Part shown: positions 23,554 through 33,899 of the stretch, one piece after another | Numbering within the stretch: position 1 is the first letter of the stretch | How the letters are laid out: each line of letters starts with the position of its first letter | Notes under the pieces: model-generated | Told to the model about the DNA's origin: nothing | Databases searched by the model: none | The model's input: only the letters and a program-made list of their open reading frames with translations | Translations under genes and position numbers: made by a program | Assembly (NCBI RefSeq): GCF_033568475.1 | Contig: NC_133121.1 | Location: 131,906,375 to 131,970,374, forward strand | Direction: 5' to 3' | DNA: 64,000 bases | DNA from: Henckelia pumila | Lineage: Eukaryota > Streptophyta > Magnoliopsida > Lamiales > Gesneriaceae

Positions 23554-25407
23554 TTGAATAATAAATTACTTTTTTGTCTCTTAATTATTGAATATGTTGA
23601 AAGAATGTTAAAGGGTAAATTTGAAAATCTATTAAAATGACCAAAAGTAGTTTTTCTAATGAGTTTAGCTATTATAATATAGTAAGGATAAGACAGTTTT
23701 CAAGCTAGCACATAGGGGAAAAAATCAATAACAAAATGTGAAATAGAATAAGATCTAGTTTCAAAAACACTTTTAACAGACTCAAGGAGATTGATCTTCG
23801 TTACTTCAATTAAAATTTTAAACACTAGAATAATCATGCTCAACCAGAATTATAATTTATCATCATTAAAAATGACAAAAATTAATTGTACGTCATACAA
23901 CTTATGTCAAAAGAATTATAAATAAGGAGAAATTACATCTACCACTCCTGTGAAATCCCGGGTTTGCTGATAACCATATAATTTTTTCATGAGCTAATGA
24001 CCCCCCTATGATTCTAGATTTTTAACATACACACCACTTCAAGCTAAAAATGACAAAAATACCCTTATTTAAATAAATAATTAAAATAATTTTTTTATAA
24101 TTCTATATTTAATTGAATAAAATAATAAATTTTAGTTAAATAACTACGAAAATTCTATATAATTATTTTATCTTAATATTTGTTATACACGAAATATATT
24201 TTAATAGTAAAATGTAATATTACATTAAATTAAGTAATAAATTTAATTCTTTTTTAAATAAAATTTAATATTTAAATTTATTAAAGTGATTGTACATAAA
24301 ATTAATTGAAAATATAAGTTCATGCATATGCTATAATTTAAATTTTCAATAAAGGGTGATTAAAAAAAGTTCATAAAAGTTATTTAAGGGCAGTTTAGTT
24401 ATTATTTAGTCGAAAGGGGTATTTATGCTACAGATCTAAAATCATAGAGAGCTACTAGCTCACAAAACCTTCATAGAAAGTTGAATAATAAATTACTTTT
24501 TTGTCTCTTAATTATTGAATATGTTGAAAGAATGTTAAAGGGTAAATTTGAAAATCTATTAAAATGACCAAAAGTAGTTTCTCTAATGAGTTTAGCTATT
24601 ATAATATAGTAAGGATAAGACAGTTTTCAAGCTAGCACATAGGGGAAAAAATCAATAACAAAATGTGAAATAGAATAAGATCTAGTTTCAAAAACACTTT
24701 TAACAGATTCAAGGAGATTGATCTTCGTTACTTCAATTAAAATTTTAAACACTAGAATAATCATGCTCAACCAGAATTATAATTTATCATCATTAAAAAT
24801 GACAAAAATTAATTGTACGTCATACAACTTATGTCAAAAGAATTATAAATAAGGAGAAATTACATCTACCACTCCTTTGAAATCCCGGGTTTGCTGATAA
24901 CCATATAATTTTTTCATGAGCTAATGACCCCCCTATGATTCTAGATTTGTAACATACACACCACTTCAAGCTAAAAATAACAAAAATACCCTTATTTAAA
25001 TAAATAATTAAATTAATTTTTTTATAATTCTATATTTAATTGAATAAAATAATAAATTTTAGTTAAATAACTACGAAAATTCTATATAATTATTTTATCT
25101 TAATATTTGTTATACACGAAATATATTTTAATAGTAAAATGTAATATTACATTAAATTAAGTAATAAATTTAATTCTTTTTTAAATAAAATTTAATATTT
25201 AAATTTATTAAAGTGATTGTACATAAAATTAATTGAAAATATAAGTTCATGCATATGCTATAATTTAAATTTTCAATAAAGGGTGATTAAAAAAAGTTCA
25301 TAAAAGTTATTTAAGGGCAGTTTAGTTATTATTTAGTCGAAAGGGGTATTTATGCTACAGATCTAAAATCATAGAGAGCTACTAGCTCACAAAACCTTCA
25401 TAGAAAG
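23554..25407. repeat. Two tandem copies of a 927-bp unit
   Basis: 23554-24480 and 24481-25407 are direct repeats with a period of 927 bp that differ at only a few positions, for example TCCTGTGAAAT versus TCCTTTGAAAT and TGACAAA versus TAACAAA. The second half of each unit is most of an inverted-repeat element whose intact right end lies just beyond, at 25408-25462. The duplication is therefore younger than that element. No reading frame is present. Confidence 0.92.
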
Positions 25408-25462
25408 TTATCACCAAACTCGAGATTTCATAGGGGTGATATATATCATTTTCCTTATAAAT
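23934..25462. mobile_element. Long-inverted-repeat (foldback-type) element, internally duplicated
   Basis: The left end, GGAGAAATTACATCTACCAC with continuation CCTGTGAAATCCCGGGTTTG, matches the reverse complement of the right end (GGAAAATGATATATATCACC, CCTATGAAATCTCGAGTTTG) over about 120 bp with mismatches. The interior is AT-rich. In the second tandem unit the left end recurs at about 24860. A decayed relative may lie at 13360-13510. The transposase superfamily cannot be told; no clear target duplication was found. Confidence 0.65.
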
Positions 25463-25675
25463 AATTATAGAGGGATTAATCTTTGAAGACGCACACCTGG
25501 GAACACGAAAACTCGCCCCCCTAACGACCTTGTTTCTCCATAGCGAAAGTATTGATTCGAAGAGTCTACTTTAATGATAATTCGTATGACATAAGAAACA
25601 TCATGATAAAAAGAATATATCAGAAATAAACAAAAGTCATAATAATTTTAAAATAATTTCTTCTGACAAATTAAC

Positions 25676-25942
25676 TCATACCACATCAGTTGTTTCCGTT
25701 TTTTTCATCTTCCAAAATTCTACAAATGAATCATCAAATTTCATGGCCACAAACCCCATGAAGCAAAAATTTGATACGTGACTGTTTTGTACAATCACGT
25801 ACTCCTCACTTCCACTCGGAGCTTCAACTTTGAAGGTTTTGACTATCACAACCACATGGGCCACCAGCTCCGAAGCTGACATTTCAATTTCTATCGGTCC
25901 TTGACCACACACACACACATACAAATATATATATAATTTCAA
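25676..25942 (-). pseudogene. Papain-like protease fragment, His/Asn exon, copy 3
   Basis: An 88-residue frame reads ELVAHVVVIVKTFKVEAPSG then EEYVIVQNSHVSNFCFMGFV. This lines up with the papain-family block HAVVIVGYG...YWIVKNSWG..WGEGGY, retaining the His and the Asn, but the Gly and Trp residues of the family are lost. The upstream Cys exon expected near 26.2 kb is replaced by a hAT-like fragment. Confidence 0.55.
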
Positions 25943-26189
25943 GTTGTGGACAAATATAATACTATTAAATATTAGTTATATGCAAATGTTTATAAACATA
26001 TGCATACCGTTTTACAACCCCTGAAGTTCTTGTAAATTAAAATGCAGAAAGAACCGACCATTTTTCTACACACTGTAGTACCTCGTGCTTTCCCAACATT
26101 TTATAAGATTTTATTTTGTATCTTAAGCCTACAAAAAGAAAAGAATTTCTAAATAAATTCTCATGTCAAGAACAAATTACACACAAATG

Positions 26190-26312
26190 TGTTACGCAAC
26201 ACACTTTCCCATCCCCATCTCCAAATTCAAAACATGTCCGCATCCATGTCCCGATCCCCATTATTTCTAATCGTGGATACCTAGCTTCAATCCACATCTC
26301 GTTCTCATACCC

Positions 26313-26346
<34 letters not shown>

Positions 26347-26600
26347 CTAACCATTTTTATTATAAAAGTATATCTAATATTAATAAATTTATTATATATG
26401 AATATAAAAATTATTATTAAATTTTATTATTAAAAAATACATAAAAAGTTTTGGGTAAAAATTTGATTAAAAAATTTAATTTTTAAAAATAATCAAAATA
26501 TTTTAAATAACAAATATCACTACCAATAAAAATTATTATTTTTTAAAAAATATTTTATTAAAAAATTTATTTAAAAAATATATATTTTTCTAAATTTGAT
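26190..26600. mobile_element. Fragment of hAT-like family A, inverted
   Basis: TTCCCATCCCCATCTCC at the left is the reverse complement of the right end of the family A elements. The AT-rich run at 26440-26580 is the reverse complement of the interior around 19380-19520. An AT microsatellite (26314-26343) interrupts it. Confidence 0.55.
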
Positions 26601-26884
26601 CCGTGACTGTTTTGTATAATCATGTTTGGTGGTTTACAAATGAGGGCTTGCACCCTTTTATAGTTGAGCTTCATACAATGGATGGCTAGGATCACTTTGA
26701 CTCGACGGTGGAGATTTAACTCTTCAAAAGTTTCTATAATCTACACAATTCTACATCATTCCTTCTACATGATTCTATACAAGTTATATGTATATACGAC
26801 TGAATTTAGAGACTTCTACACAAGTCTATGATCTGAATAATGTAGAGACTTCTAGAATTTATGTAACCTCTAACATGCACCATG

Positions 26885-27000
26885 CTTTAGAGTCTTCCAG
26901 AATGCTTATGAAGGTGCACTCCTCACTTCCACTTGGAGCTTCAACTTTGATCGTTCCGACTATCACGACCCCCATGGGCCACCGGATCGGATGTTGACAT
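26885..27000 (-). pseudogene. Papain-like protease fragment, His-region exon, copy 4
   Basis: The minus strand reads GVVIVGTIKVEAPSGSEE, close to the exon at 25676-25942 and to papain-family HAVVIVGYG. A frameshift separates this stretch from the preceding HMG part. The Asn-containing half is missing here. Confidence 0.45.
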
Positions 27001-27361
27001 TTCAGTTTTTGTCAGTCCTTGATAAACAACATATATATATAATTTCAAGTTATGAACGAATATAATATTAAATACTAGTCATATGGAAATAAGTTCATAA
27101 ATAGATGCATATCGGTTCACAACCCCTGGAGATGCATACCGGTTTACAACCCCCGGAGCTCTTGTAAATTAAAATAACAGAAAGAACTGACCTATTTTCT
27201 GCACATTGCAGTACCTCGTGCCTTCAAAAAATTTCATAAGAGTCGATTGTTTATCTTAAAACCTACGAAAAGAAGAAATTTAGTATAATCATGCATGTTT
27301 TTACTAATATATATTAATAGTAAATATGTTATCTTACTATTCTGCCAAAATGAGATAATAA

Positions 27362-27488
27362 GGCAGTGTTTGGGAGATTTTATGGGAAGTATTTCTAAAC
27401 TTTTCTTTAACAAAATTTTAATTTTTTTTGAAATTTTGTGAAATAAAAGCTGGAAGTTATTCCCAAAATCTCTTCCGAACACTACTTA
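27362..27488. mobile_element. Small MITE with GTAGTGTTTGG-type ends
   Basis: The left end GGCAGTGTTTGGGAGATTTT and the reverse complement of the right end, TAAGTAGTGTTCGGAAGAGA, are imperfect inverted repeats about 127 bp apart. The interior is AAAATTTT-rich. Relatives are visible at 28525-28620, 33125-33197 and 37539-37655. Confidence 0.55.
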
Positions 27489-27499
27489 AGTCTCATGTC

Positions 27500-27850
27500 T
27501 CTGGATTTTGCATTTTCCACTAGCTTGTAAACCAATTACTCAAATAAATTCGACAGTCAAATTCAAAGATGTGCCAGTTTTTTCAGATATATCAACCTGC
27601 TTGGCATTGACTTATGGAAAGTTTGATATAAATATAAAGATTGTGATAAATATCATCGATGCTGAAAAATTAAGGCTCGATCCAATTGTGGACACTAATG
27701 TCCAAGATTTTGTGTATTTTCTACAAAGCTGCGATAAATACACATTGACCTCTCTTCTCTTGATCTCGTATAAGAGAGATACCCGTCTATATTAAAGTGA
27801 AATGACGCCACATCCTCCCCAGATTTGCTAAAATAATCTTGCAATTATCT
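27500..27850 (-). pseudogene. Papain-like protease fragment, Cys exon, copy 4 (frameshifted)
   Basis: The minus strand begins QDYFSKSGEDVASFHFNIDG and reaches YLSYTRSREERS, where the neighbouring copy at 28.9 kb reads YLSLIRDQGKGGQC. Two bases (CT) are missing, which destroys the DQG and Cys motif. The plus-strand reading frame across the same bases has no family signal. Confidence 0.55.
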
Positions 27851-28234
27851 AAATATCTTGTCATGTCAACAACAAATTACACACAAATGAGTTATGCAAC
27901 ACACTTGTACATCAATACATACTAAGTATTATTATTATCTATCCCCTTCTAATACAATGAAGCGAGACATAGTTGAGTTTTTCCCAAGAAATTAAACCAC
28001 CTGCAAAAAGCATAATAAATTTTTTGAAAATTAATTAAAGCATTTTCACAGTACATGGAACACCCGCAAGCTGGAATGCGATGCCGCAACATGATGATAG
28101 CTTTGTCAAGCTACCACCGAAGTTTTGTACATTGCGTTTACATATGCTTTAATTTGAAGGAGGTTATGTGCGTAAAATGATTGATAGAAAAACTATAAAT
28201 TGGACGAAGCATGCATCATGATTTAGAGTTTCCA

Positions 28235-28335
28235 TAATGCTCATGAAGGAGCACTCCTCACTTCCACTCGGAGCTTCAACTTTGACTGTTCCGACTACCA
28301 CGATCGCCATGCTGATGTTGACATTTTAGTTTCTG
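28235..28335 (-). pseudogene. Papain-like protease fragment, His-region exon, copy 5
   Basis: The minus strand reads MAIVVVGTVKVEAPSGSEEC. It is the duplicate of 26885-27000 and keeps the VVVG segment, but the catalytic His that should precede it is not preserved in this frame. Confidence 0.42.
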
Positions 28336-28624
28336 TCAATCCTTGGTAAACAACATATATATATATTCAAGTTATGGAAAAATATAATACTATTAAATAC
28401 TAGTCATATGAAAATAAGTTTATAAATAGATGCATACCGGTTTACAACCCCTGGAGCTCTTGTAAATTAAAATGACAGAAAGAACCGATATTTTTTCTGC
28501 ACACTGCAGTACCTAGTTTATGAGAAGTATTTCTAAGTTTTTCTTTCACAAAGTTTTAAAATTTTGTGTAATAAAAGCTGAAAAGTGATTTCCAAAAGCT
28601 CTCATAACACTACTTAAGTCTCTT

Positions 28625-28980
28625 CTCTCTGGATTTTTGCATGTGCCACTAGCTTGTAAACCAATTACTCGAATAAATTCGAGAATCAAATTCAAAGATA
28701 TGTCTGTTTTTGCAGATATATCAACCATGATTGGCATTGGATTCTAAAAAAGTTTGATATAAATAATAAAGATTCTGATAAATATCATCGATGCTGAAAA
28801 AGTAAGGTTCGATCCAATTGTAAATTCTAATGTCCAAGATTTTGTGTATTTCTCCAAAGCTGCGATAAATACACATTGACCTCCCTTCCCTTGATCTCGT
28901 ATAAGAGAGAGATACTCGTCTAGATCAAATTTAAATGACGCCACATCCTCCCCAGATTTGTTAAAATAATCTTGCAATTA
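28625..28980 (-). pseudogene. Papain-like protease fragment, Cys exon, copy 5
   Basis: A 77-residue frame (28977-28744) reads SGEDVASFKFDLDEYLSLIR and DQGKGGQCVFIAALEKYTK. Cys follows DQGKGGQ as in DQG.CGSC of papain-type enzymes, with the Trp after Cys replaced by Val. It is the best-preserved Cys exon of the second group, yet its continuation is degraded and it is followed by the frameshifted His exon at 28.3 kb. Confidence 0.52.
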
Positions 28981-29366
28981 TCTAAATATCTTGTCATGTC
29001 AACAACAAATTACACACAAATGAGTTATGCAACACAACTGTACATCAATACATACTAAGTATTATTATTACCTATACCCTTCTAATACAATGAAGCGAGA
29101 CATAGCTGAGTTTTGCCCAATAAATTAAACCACCTGCAAAAAGCATAATAAATTTTTTGAAAATTATTAAAGCATTTCCACAGTACATAGAACACCCGCA
29201 AGCTGGAATGCGATGCCGCAACATGGTGATAGCTTTGTCTAGCTACCACCAAAGTTTTGTACATTGCGTTTATAGATTCTTTAATTTTGATGCGGGTTAC
29301 AAAATTGAGTAACCAAATCAGCAGAGTTGGGGTGATCTTTGAAAACAGAAGATAGGAAGTCGCGTG

Positions 29367-29745
29367 GTCTTGTGCTTCTCGGGTCACCTGATGAAGTTGG
29401 ATGATCTCCTGCTTCTTGGGTCACCTAATGAAGTTGGATGATCTCCTGATTTCCTGCTTCTTGGGTCACCTGATGAAGTTTTATGATCTTCCAATCTCCT
29501 GTTTTTTGGGTCACCTAATGAAGTTGGATGATCTCCTGATCTCCTGTTTCTTGGGTCACCTGATGAAGTTGGATTTGGTTCACCTGATGAAGTTGGATGA
29601 TCTCCTGATCTCCTGTTTCTTGGGTCACCTGATGAAGTTGGATTTGGTTCACCTGATGAAGTTGGATGATCTCCTCCTTCTTGAGTCACCTGATGTAGTT
29701 GGATGATCTCCTTTGGGTTGTCACCTGTTTCACCAACAAACGATA
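29367..29745. repeat. 45-bp minisatellite, block 1
   Basis: About eight partial and full copies of a unit built on TGGGTCACCTGATGAAGTTG followed by GATGATCTCCTGATCTCCTG. Two smaller blocks of the same unit are at about 30061-30245 and 30591-30730. On the minus strand the unit reads as repeated GDHPTSSGDPRN in one frame and QEIIQLHQVTQEAGD in another; both are open because the unit length is a multiple of three. Confidence 0.88.
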
Positions 29746-29876
29746 GAGGCGTCGGGTGGTCATCCGACGATAACCATCCTATGCTCAAGTCAGCGATCAC
29801 CTCCACACAAATAGGAGAGCAGAGAGCTTTTTTATTAACCAAAGAGTCACTTACTTTGAAATGAAAAAATCCTCTT

Positions 29877-29885
29877 CTATTTATA
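29877..29885 (-). promoter_or_regulatory. TATA box, LTR unit 1
   Basis: Minus-strand TATAAATAG within GCCTATAAATAGAAG. The identical core recurs at 30403-30411 and 30884-30892, always the same distance from a conserved ACTTTGAAATGAAAA-type leader (written on the plus strand as TTTGAAATGAAAAGAT). Confidence 0.65.
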
Positions 29886-30402
29886 GGCAAAATTAAGTTA
29901 AATTTCACATTAACCCTTCTAGGCTCCAAAAATTCAAATCAACCCTTTTAGAGTTTAAAAACTAGGATTTAGTCATTTTAAAATGTGATTCTCGCAAATT
30001 GATCCTTTTAATTTATTTATATTTTAATTATATTAAAAATATACTTATGTCTATCATAAGCCCCCTGCTTCTTGGGTCACCTGATGAAGTGGGATGATTT
30101 CATGATCTCTTGCTTTTTGGGTCACCTGATGAAGTTGGATGATCTCCTGGTCTCCTGCTTCTTGGGTCACCAGATGAAGTTGGATGATCTCCTGGTCTCC
30201 TTCTTCTTGGGTCACATGATGAAGTTGGATGATCTCCTTTGGGTTGTTACCTGCTTCACGAACAAACGTTAGAGGCGCCGGGTGGTCACCCGACGATAAC
30301 CCTCCGACACTCAAGTCAGCGATCATCTTCACACAAAATAGGAAAGAAAAGAGATTTTTTTTAACCAAAAAGTCACTTACTTTGAAATGAAAAGATCCCC
30401 TT

Positions 30403-30411
30403 CTATTTATA
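30403..30411 (-). promoter_or_regulatory. TATA box, LTR unit 2
   Basis: Same TATAAATAG core and flanks as the unit 1 box, followed downstream on the minus strand by the conserved leader and the second 45-bp repeat block. Confidence 0.65.
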
Positions 30412-30883
30412 GGCAAAATTAAGTTAAATTACACATTAACCCTTCTAGGCTCCAAAAATGCAAATCAACCCTTTTAGAGTTTAAAAACTAGGATTTAGTC
30501 ATTTTAACATGCGATTCTCACAAATTGATCCTTTTAATTTATTTATATATTTTAAGTATATTAAAAATATACTTATGCCTATCATAAGCCCCCAGCTTCT
30601 TGGGTCACCTGATGAAGTTGGATGATCTCCTGATCTCCTACTTCTTGGGTCACCTGATGAAGTTGGATGATCTCTTGATCTCCTTCAATTGGGTCACCTG
30701 ATTAAGTTGAATGATCTCCTTTGGGTTGTCACCTGCTTCACGAATAAACGTTAGAGGCGTCGGGTGGTCACCCGACGACAATCCTCAACCGCTCAAGTCA
30801 GTGATCACCTCTACACAAAACATGAGAGCAGAAAGATTTTTTTTATTAACCAAAGAGTCACTTTGAAATGAAAAGATCCCCTT

Positions 30884-30892
30884 CTATTTATA
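30884..30892 (-). promoter_or_regulatory. TATA box, LTR unit 3
   Basis: Same TATAAATAG core. This unit is nearest the presumed LTR start and has the shortest repeat block. Confidence 0.65.
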
Positions 30893-31159
30893 GGCAAAAT
30901 TAAGTTAAATTGCACATTCACCCTTCTAGGCTCCAAAAATGCAAATCAACCCTTTTAGAGTTTAAAAACTAGGATCTAGTCATTTTAAAACGCGATTCTC
31001 GCAAATTGATCCTTTTAATTTATTTATATGTTTTAAGTATATTAAAAATATACTTATGCCTATAAAATTTGAAGGAGGCTATGTGCGTAAAATGATTGAT
31101 AGAAAAACTAGAAATTGTACGAAGAACATTAGTAGTTTATTGCAATAAACAAAGTGACA

Positions 31160-31245
31160 GTTCATTGGCGAGGGACCAAGGCTTGGAGAGGAGAAGTTAA
31201 AACTTTAAATGGGAATTACTTAAATTTTTCTATGATGGAAATGCG
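31160..31245 (+). pseudogene. Purple acid phosphatase last-exon fragment, inverted
   Basis: The plus-strand text ACCAAGGCTTGGAGAGGAGA, with the following AAATGGGAATTACTTAAATT and TCTATGATGG, matches the minus-strand start of the last exon of the phosphatase at 31803-32016 over about 75-85 bp with mismatches. It would translate to KAWRGEVK-LNG-YLKFFYDG. It has no exon borders or neighbours, so it is a relic of a partial inverted duplication or of a second lost gene copy. Confidence 0.75.
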
Positions 31246-31802
31246 TCCTTTATTTTTTTATAAAAGAAATTTGTGGATCAAGAAAGTAAACTATCGTATT
31301 TATTTATTTAAATTTCATTAAGACCTCACTTAAACCAGACCAAGTTTTTTTAGCAAGCAAAACTTGTAAATATTATTACGATAAATCATTCAAAACAAGT
31401 TCGACCAAGTTTTACACGAATAAAATGATGACGATTTTGATTCAATATTATAACCAATCTAAATTTTTTTATTGCAAAACAAAACAAAATAAAATAAATA
31501 TTTGTGTTATATTTTGTCGGCGTTCTTTCCCAATATTATATATTCACTAAATAGATAAGTTATATAATTATGTTCATATATTTGCATCAACAATTCAACA
31601 ATATCCAAATTTTTAATTATAACTCGAATCGAGTGTATAAATATAAACTACTAAAATATGGATGGCTATTTACATATATTTAATACAAACACCTCAATTT
31701 ATAAGAGGACAGAAAGAGAATTTGAAGGGCTAAGTCCGCGACAAAATCTCATCGTACTAACATCTATATGCAAAACTAAGACTAGTTTGTCATAATAAAT
31801 TT

Positions 31803-33671
31803 TCAAATATCGGCACGAAACATCTTGGACATATCCCATCTATGTATAACTCTACCAAGAACATCGTAAAATCGAATCTCTGCTTCGTTTTGTGTTAATC
31901 GAACAGACATGAATCCTTGCCCATCGTAGAAGAATTTTAAGCCATTCCCATTTAAATCTTTGACATCTCCTCTCCATGCCTTGGACCCCGCTCCACTTGT
32001 GAGAAATTGGATTGGACTACAAAATTGTTATTATTATAAAAAAAAATGAAAAAAATATTTTCTTGTTAAAAATAAAATAAGATTTCAATTGAACATTGTA
32101 TTATCGAAGTACCTTTCGATGTCGCTTATCTGCTCAAGACAATGATCGTGCCCGTTCATGTAGAAATCTACATCGTTGGCCTAAATTTTCATAGTTAATG
32201 ATGCTAAAATTAGTTATGCTAATTGCTACCCAACGATGAGTTTCAATAATTCAACATATTTAAAAGGAAAAATTGTAAATTTTTTTTTAAAATCAAATTC
32301 AGTTGTGTCAAAGAAACAAACTTATAAAATCAAAATTGCAGTTTGCCATATTTAGAATTAAAAAAAAAAGATGAAGAGGAGAATTTGTGTTAAATTTAAA
32401 ATGTTACAAGTCTCTCATGTTGCTTACCCGAAGAATAGGAAGAAGAGATTGCACAAGCTCATGAGTGTCACCGTGATGGCCAGCACTTCTAATAGCATGG
32501 TGGCCGACCACAATTTTCCATTTCGCACTCGATGTCTTCAATGCTGATTCGAGATCCTATTAATGTAACATTCATTCATGATATATATTAGCAAAAAAAA
32601 TTGACGTTATACCATAATAATTAATAATCCGCCACAATAGTAATATACAACAATATTTAGTAATATATTTATTAATCAAGAAATTAAAATAAAAGTTTGC
32701 CCCTCTAAAACTAATGAAAACTTACTTTCAACACAGTGGAGGTGTATCTCTTCGTGGGGATCACATTACGCCAATCATATACATGATCCTCTGGATTTAA
32801 AAAATAGTATCTCACGAAAGGAGTCGTGTCCACAAAGAATAACTCAGCAATTTCTACTCCAAAAACAAAGTTTTTATACATGAATATTGGAAACAAGAAA
32901 CACACACAAACATATATAATATAATATTATAGAATATAAGATACATTAATAATCACCTGCATTTACAATAAAAGACCTGAGACAGAGCCATCTTCCATCT
33001 ACTTTCCTAAGAACAGGGCTCAACTGTGCCAATGCGTTGCCCCTGTAATCATGGTTTCCTAACACTGCAATCACACAGGAATTAAAACACACCAAAAAAA
33101 AATTTAAAAATCATATTTACAACTAAGGTAGTGTTTGCAACCTCTGAGAAGATCATCTCAATAATAAGTTATTTTTAGAAATTGCAAACACTACCTTAAT
33201 AATGAATCATTAATTACCACTAAACCATGGTTTTTGGAGGCTCATTGCCGTGTAAATATTCGTAAAAGAATTTACAAATTTGGGATCATCGTCCCCTTTC
33301 AGCCCATCATCGTAGAAATTGTCGCCCGTTGACACCACAAAATCTATGTCTAATTCTTCTCCAATTCTCCCCATCTGCACAATCAACCAAAAATATATCC
33401 AGTCTCTTATAACATATGAATTGCATGCATTTAATTGGATCATATTAAATTAAACAAAATGAAATGAAACTCATGAGACCTGGAAAGCAACTTCAGATTG
33501 GTTGAAACCTCCATTTCTCCCCCAATCTCCGACCACCAAGAATCGGAGAGTCCCGTCGCCTCTAATGTTCTGTTCGAATCTCTGGAACTCCGCCGAAATC
33601 TCGCGCGAAAACAAACTGAACAAAGACAGCAACAGAGACAGAACCATGGTTTTGTTTTGCAAACTTGCCAT
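31803..33671 (-). CDS. Purple acid phosphatase, low-molecular-weight plant type (PAP3/8/17-like)
   Basis: A secreted or vacuolar metallo-phosphatase with an Fe-Zn or Fe-Mn centre that frees phosphate from organic esters. Seven exons on the minus strand join to 331 residues: 33671-33480, 33374-33218, 33064-32957, 32853-32726, 32556-32428, 32180-32113, 32016-31803; all introns are GT-AG. Residues 1-27 form a signal peptide ([14 protein letters not shown] core). The five metal-binding blocks are all present: GDWG (48-51), GDNFY (81-85), GNHD (119-122), VGHH (212-215) and GHDH (248-251). The length fits the roughly 330-residue plant class, which lacks the long N-terminal domain of larger PAPs. 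An upstream ATG at 33701 is in frame but would spoil the signal peptide. Intron 2 carries a tiny MITE. It appears intact; phosphate-starvation control is usual in the family but not demonstrated here. Confidence 0.93.
33125..33197. mobile_element. Tiny MITE in phosphatase intron 2
   Basis: TAAGGTAGTGTTTGCAA at the left and the exact reverse complement TTGCAAACACTACCTTA at the right enclose about 40 bp. The GTAGTGTTTG core is shared with the MITE at 27362-27488. It lies between exon 2 and exon 3 and does not touch the splice sites. Confidence 0.72.
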
Positions 33672-33784
33672 GGCTCTCTTTTGCAATAAAAAAATAATCA
33701 AAACTTATAAAACGGAAACGTTTTCTATTTTTTTTTTCCCCTTTTCTAAGAAATATGATGGTGTTGTTTTTTTTAACGTACTAT

Positions 33785-33797
33785 ATTTATATATACA
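33785..33797 (-). promoter_or_regulatory. TATA box of the purple acid phosphatase gene
   Basis: The minus strand reads GTATATATAAATATAG about 115 bp upstream of the ATG at 33671, a normal distance for a plant TATA box with a leader of some 80 bases. Confidence 0.6.
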
Positions 33798-33899
33798 GAG
33801 ATGGATTTGGGCTGGCTTTAAAAATAGTATGGTGAAACTGAGGACAGAGAAGTGCGGGTGGATTTGGATCATAGGTAAAGAAACTAACATGCTCAAACA

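Larger units (their letters stand above)
26870..29287. repeat. Tandem duplication of protease-fragment units, about 1.1-1.3 kb
   Basis: The block with the His-region fragment (26885-27000), a MITE-like piece (27362-27488) and the Cys exon (27500-27850), ending in TTGTACATTGCGTTTACA, recurs as 28200-28335, 28525-28620 and 28625-28980, ending TTGTACATTGCGTTTATAG. Similarity is high, with indels. The solo LTR at 29288 sits in the second unit; the first unit keeps the uninterrupted text at about 28150-28165. Confidence 0.8.
29288..31065 (-). mobile_element. Apparent solo LTR with triplicated promoter-like units
   Basis: The 1778-bp insertion is flanked by AATTT (29283-29287 and 31066-31070). The uninterrupted sibling TTTAATTTGAAGGAGG survives near 28150-28165, so the empty site is known. 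On the minus strand it starts TTATAGGCATAAG and ends GCATCA, as an LTR with a mutated first G would. Inside are three units of about 480-690 bp, each with a palindrome AAGTATATTAAAAATATACT, a TATA box in CCTATAAATAGAAG, a conserved leader and a block of 45-bp repeats. No PBS, PPT or coding region is present. The 181- and 120-residue minus-strand frames translate the TATA region and the repeats, so I do not regard them as genes. Confidence 0.72.

Noticed and set aside
27508..27795. 95-residue plus-strand frame over the protease relic.
   Set aside because: The family signal (QDYF-KSGEDV, RDQ) is on the minus strand; the plus frame has no recognisable motif.
29384..29929. A 181-residue minus-strand reading frame with GDHPTSSGDPRN repeats that could be taken for a repetitive protein gene.
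   Set aside because: It starts upstream of its own TATA box, is open only because the 45-bp repeat is a multiple of three, and lies inside an LTR-like insertion.
29367..30730. CRISPR-like spacing of repeats.
   Set aside because: The repeats are contiguous 45-bp minisatellite units without unique spacers, and this is plant nuclear DNA.
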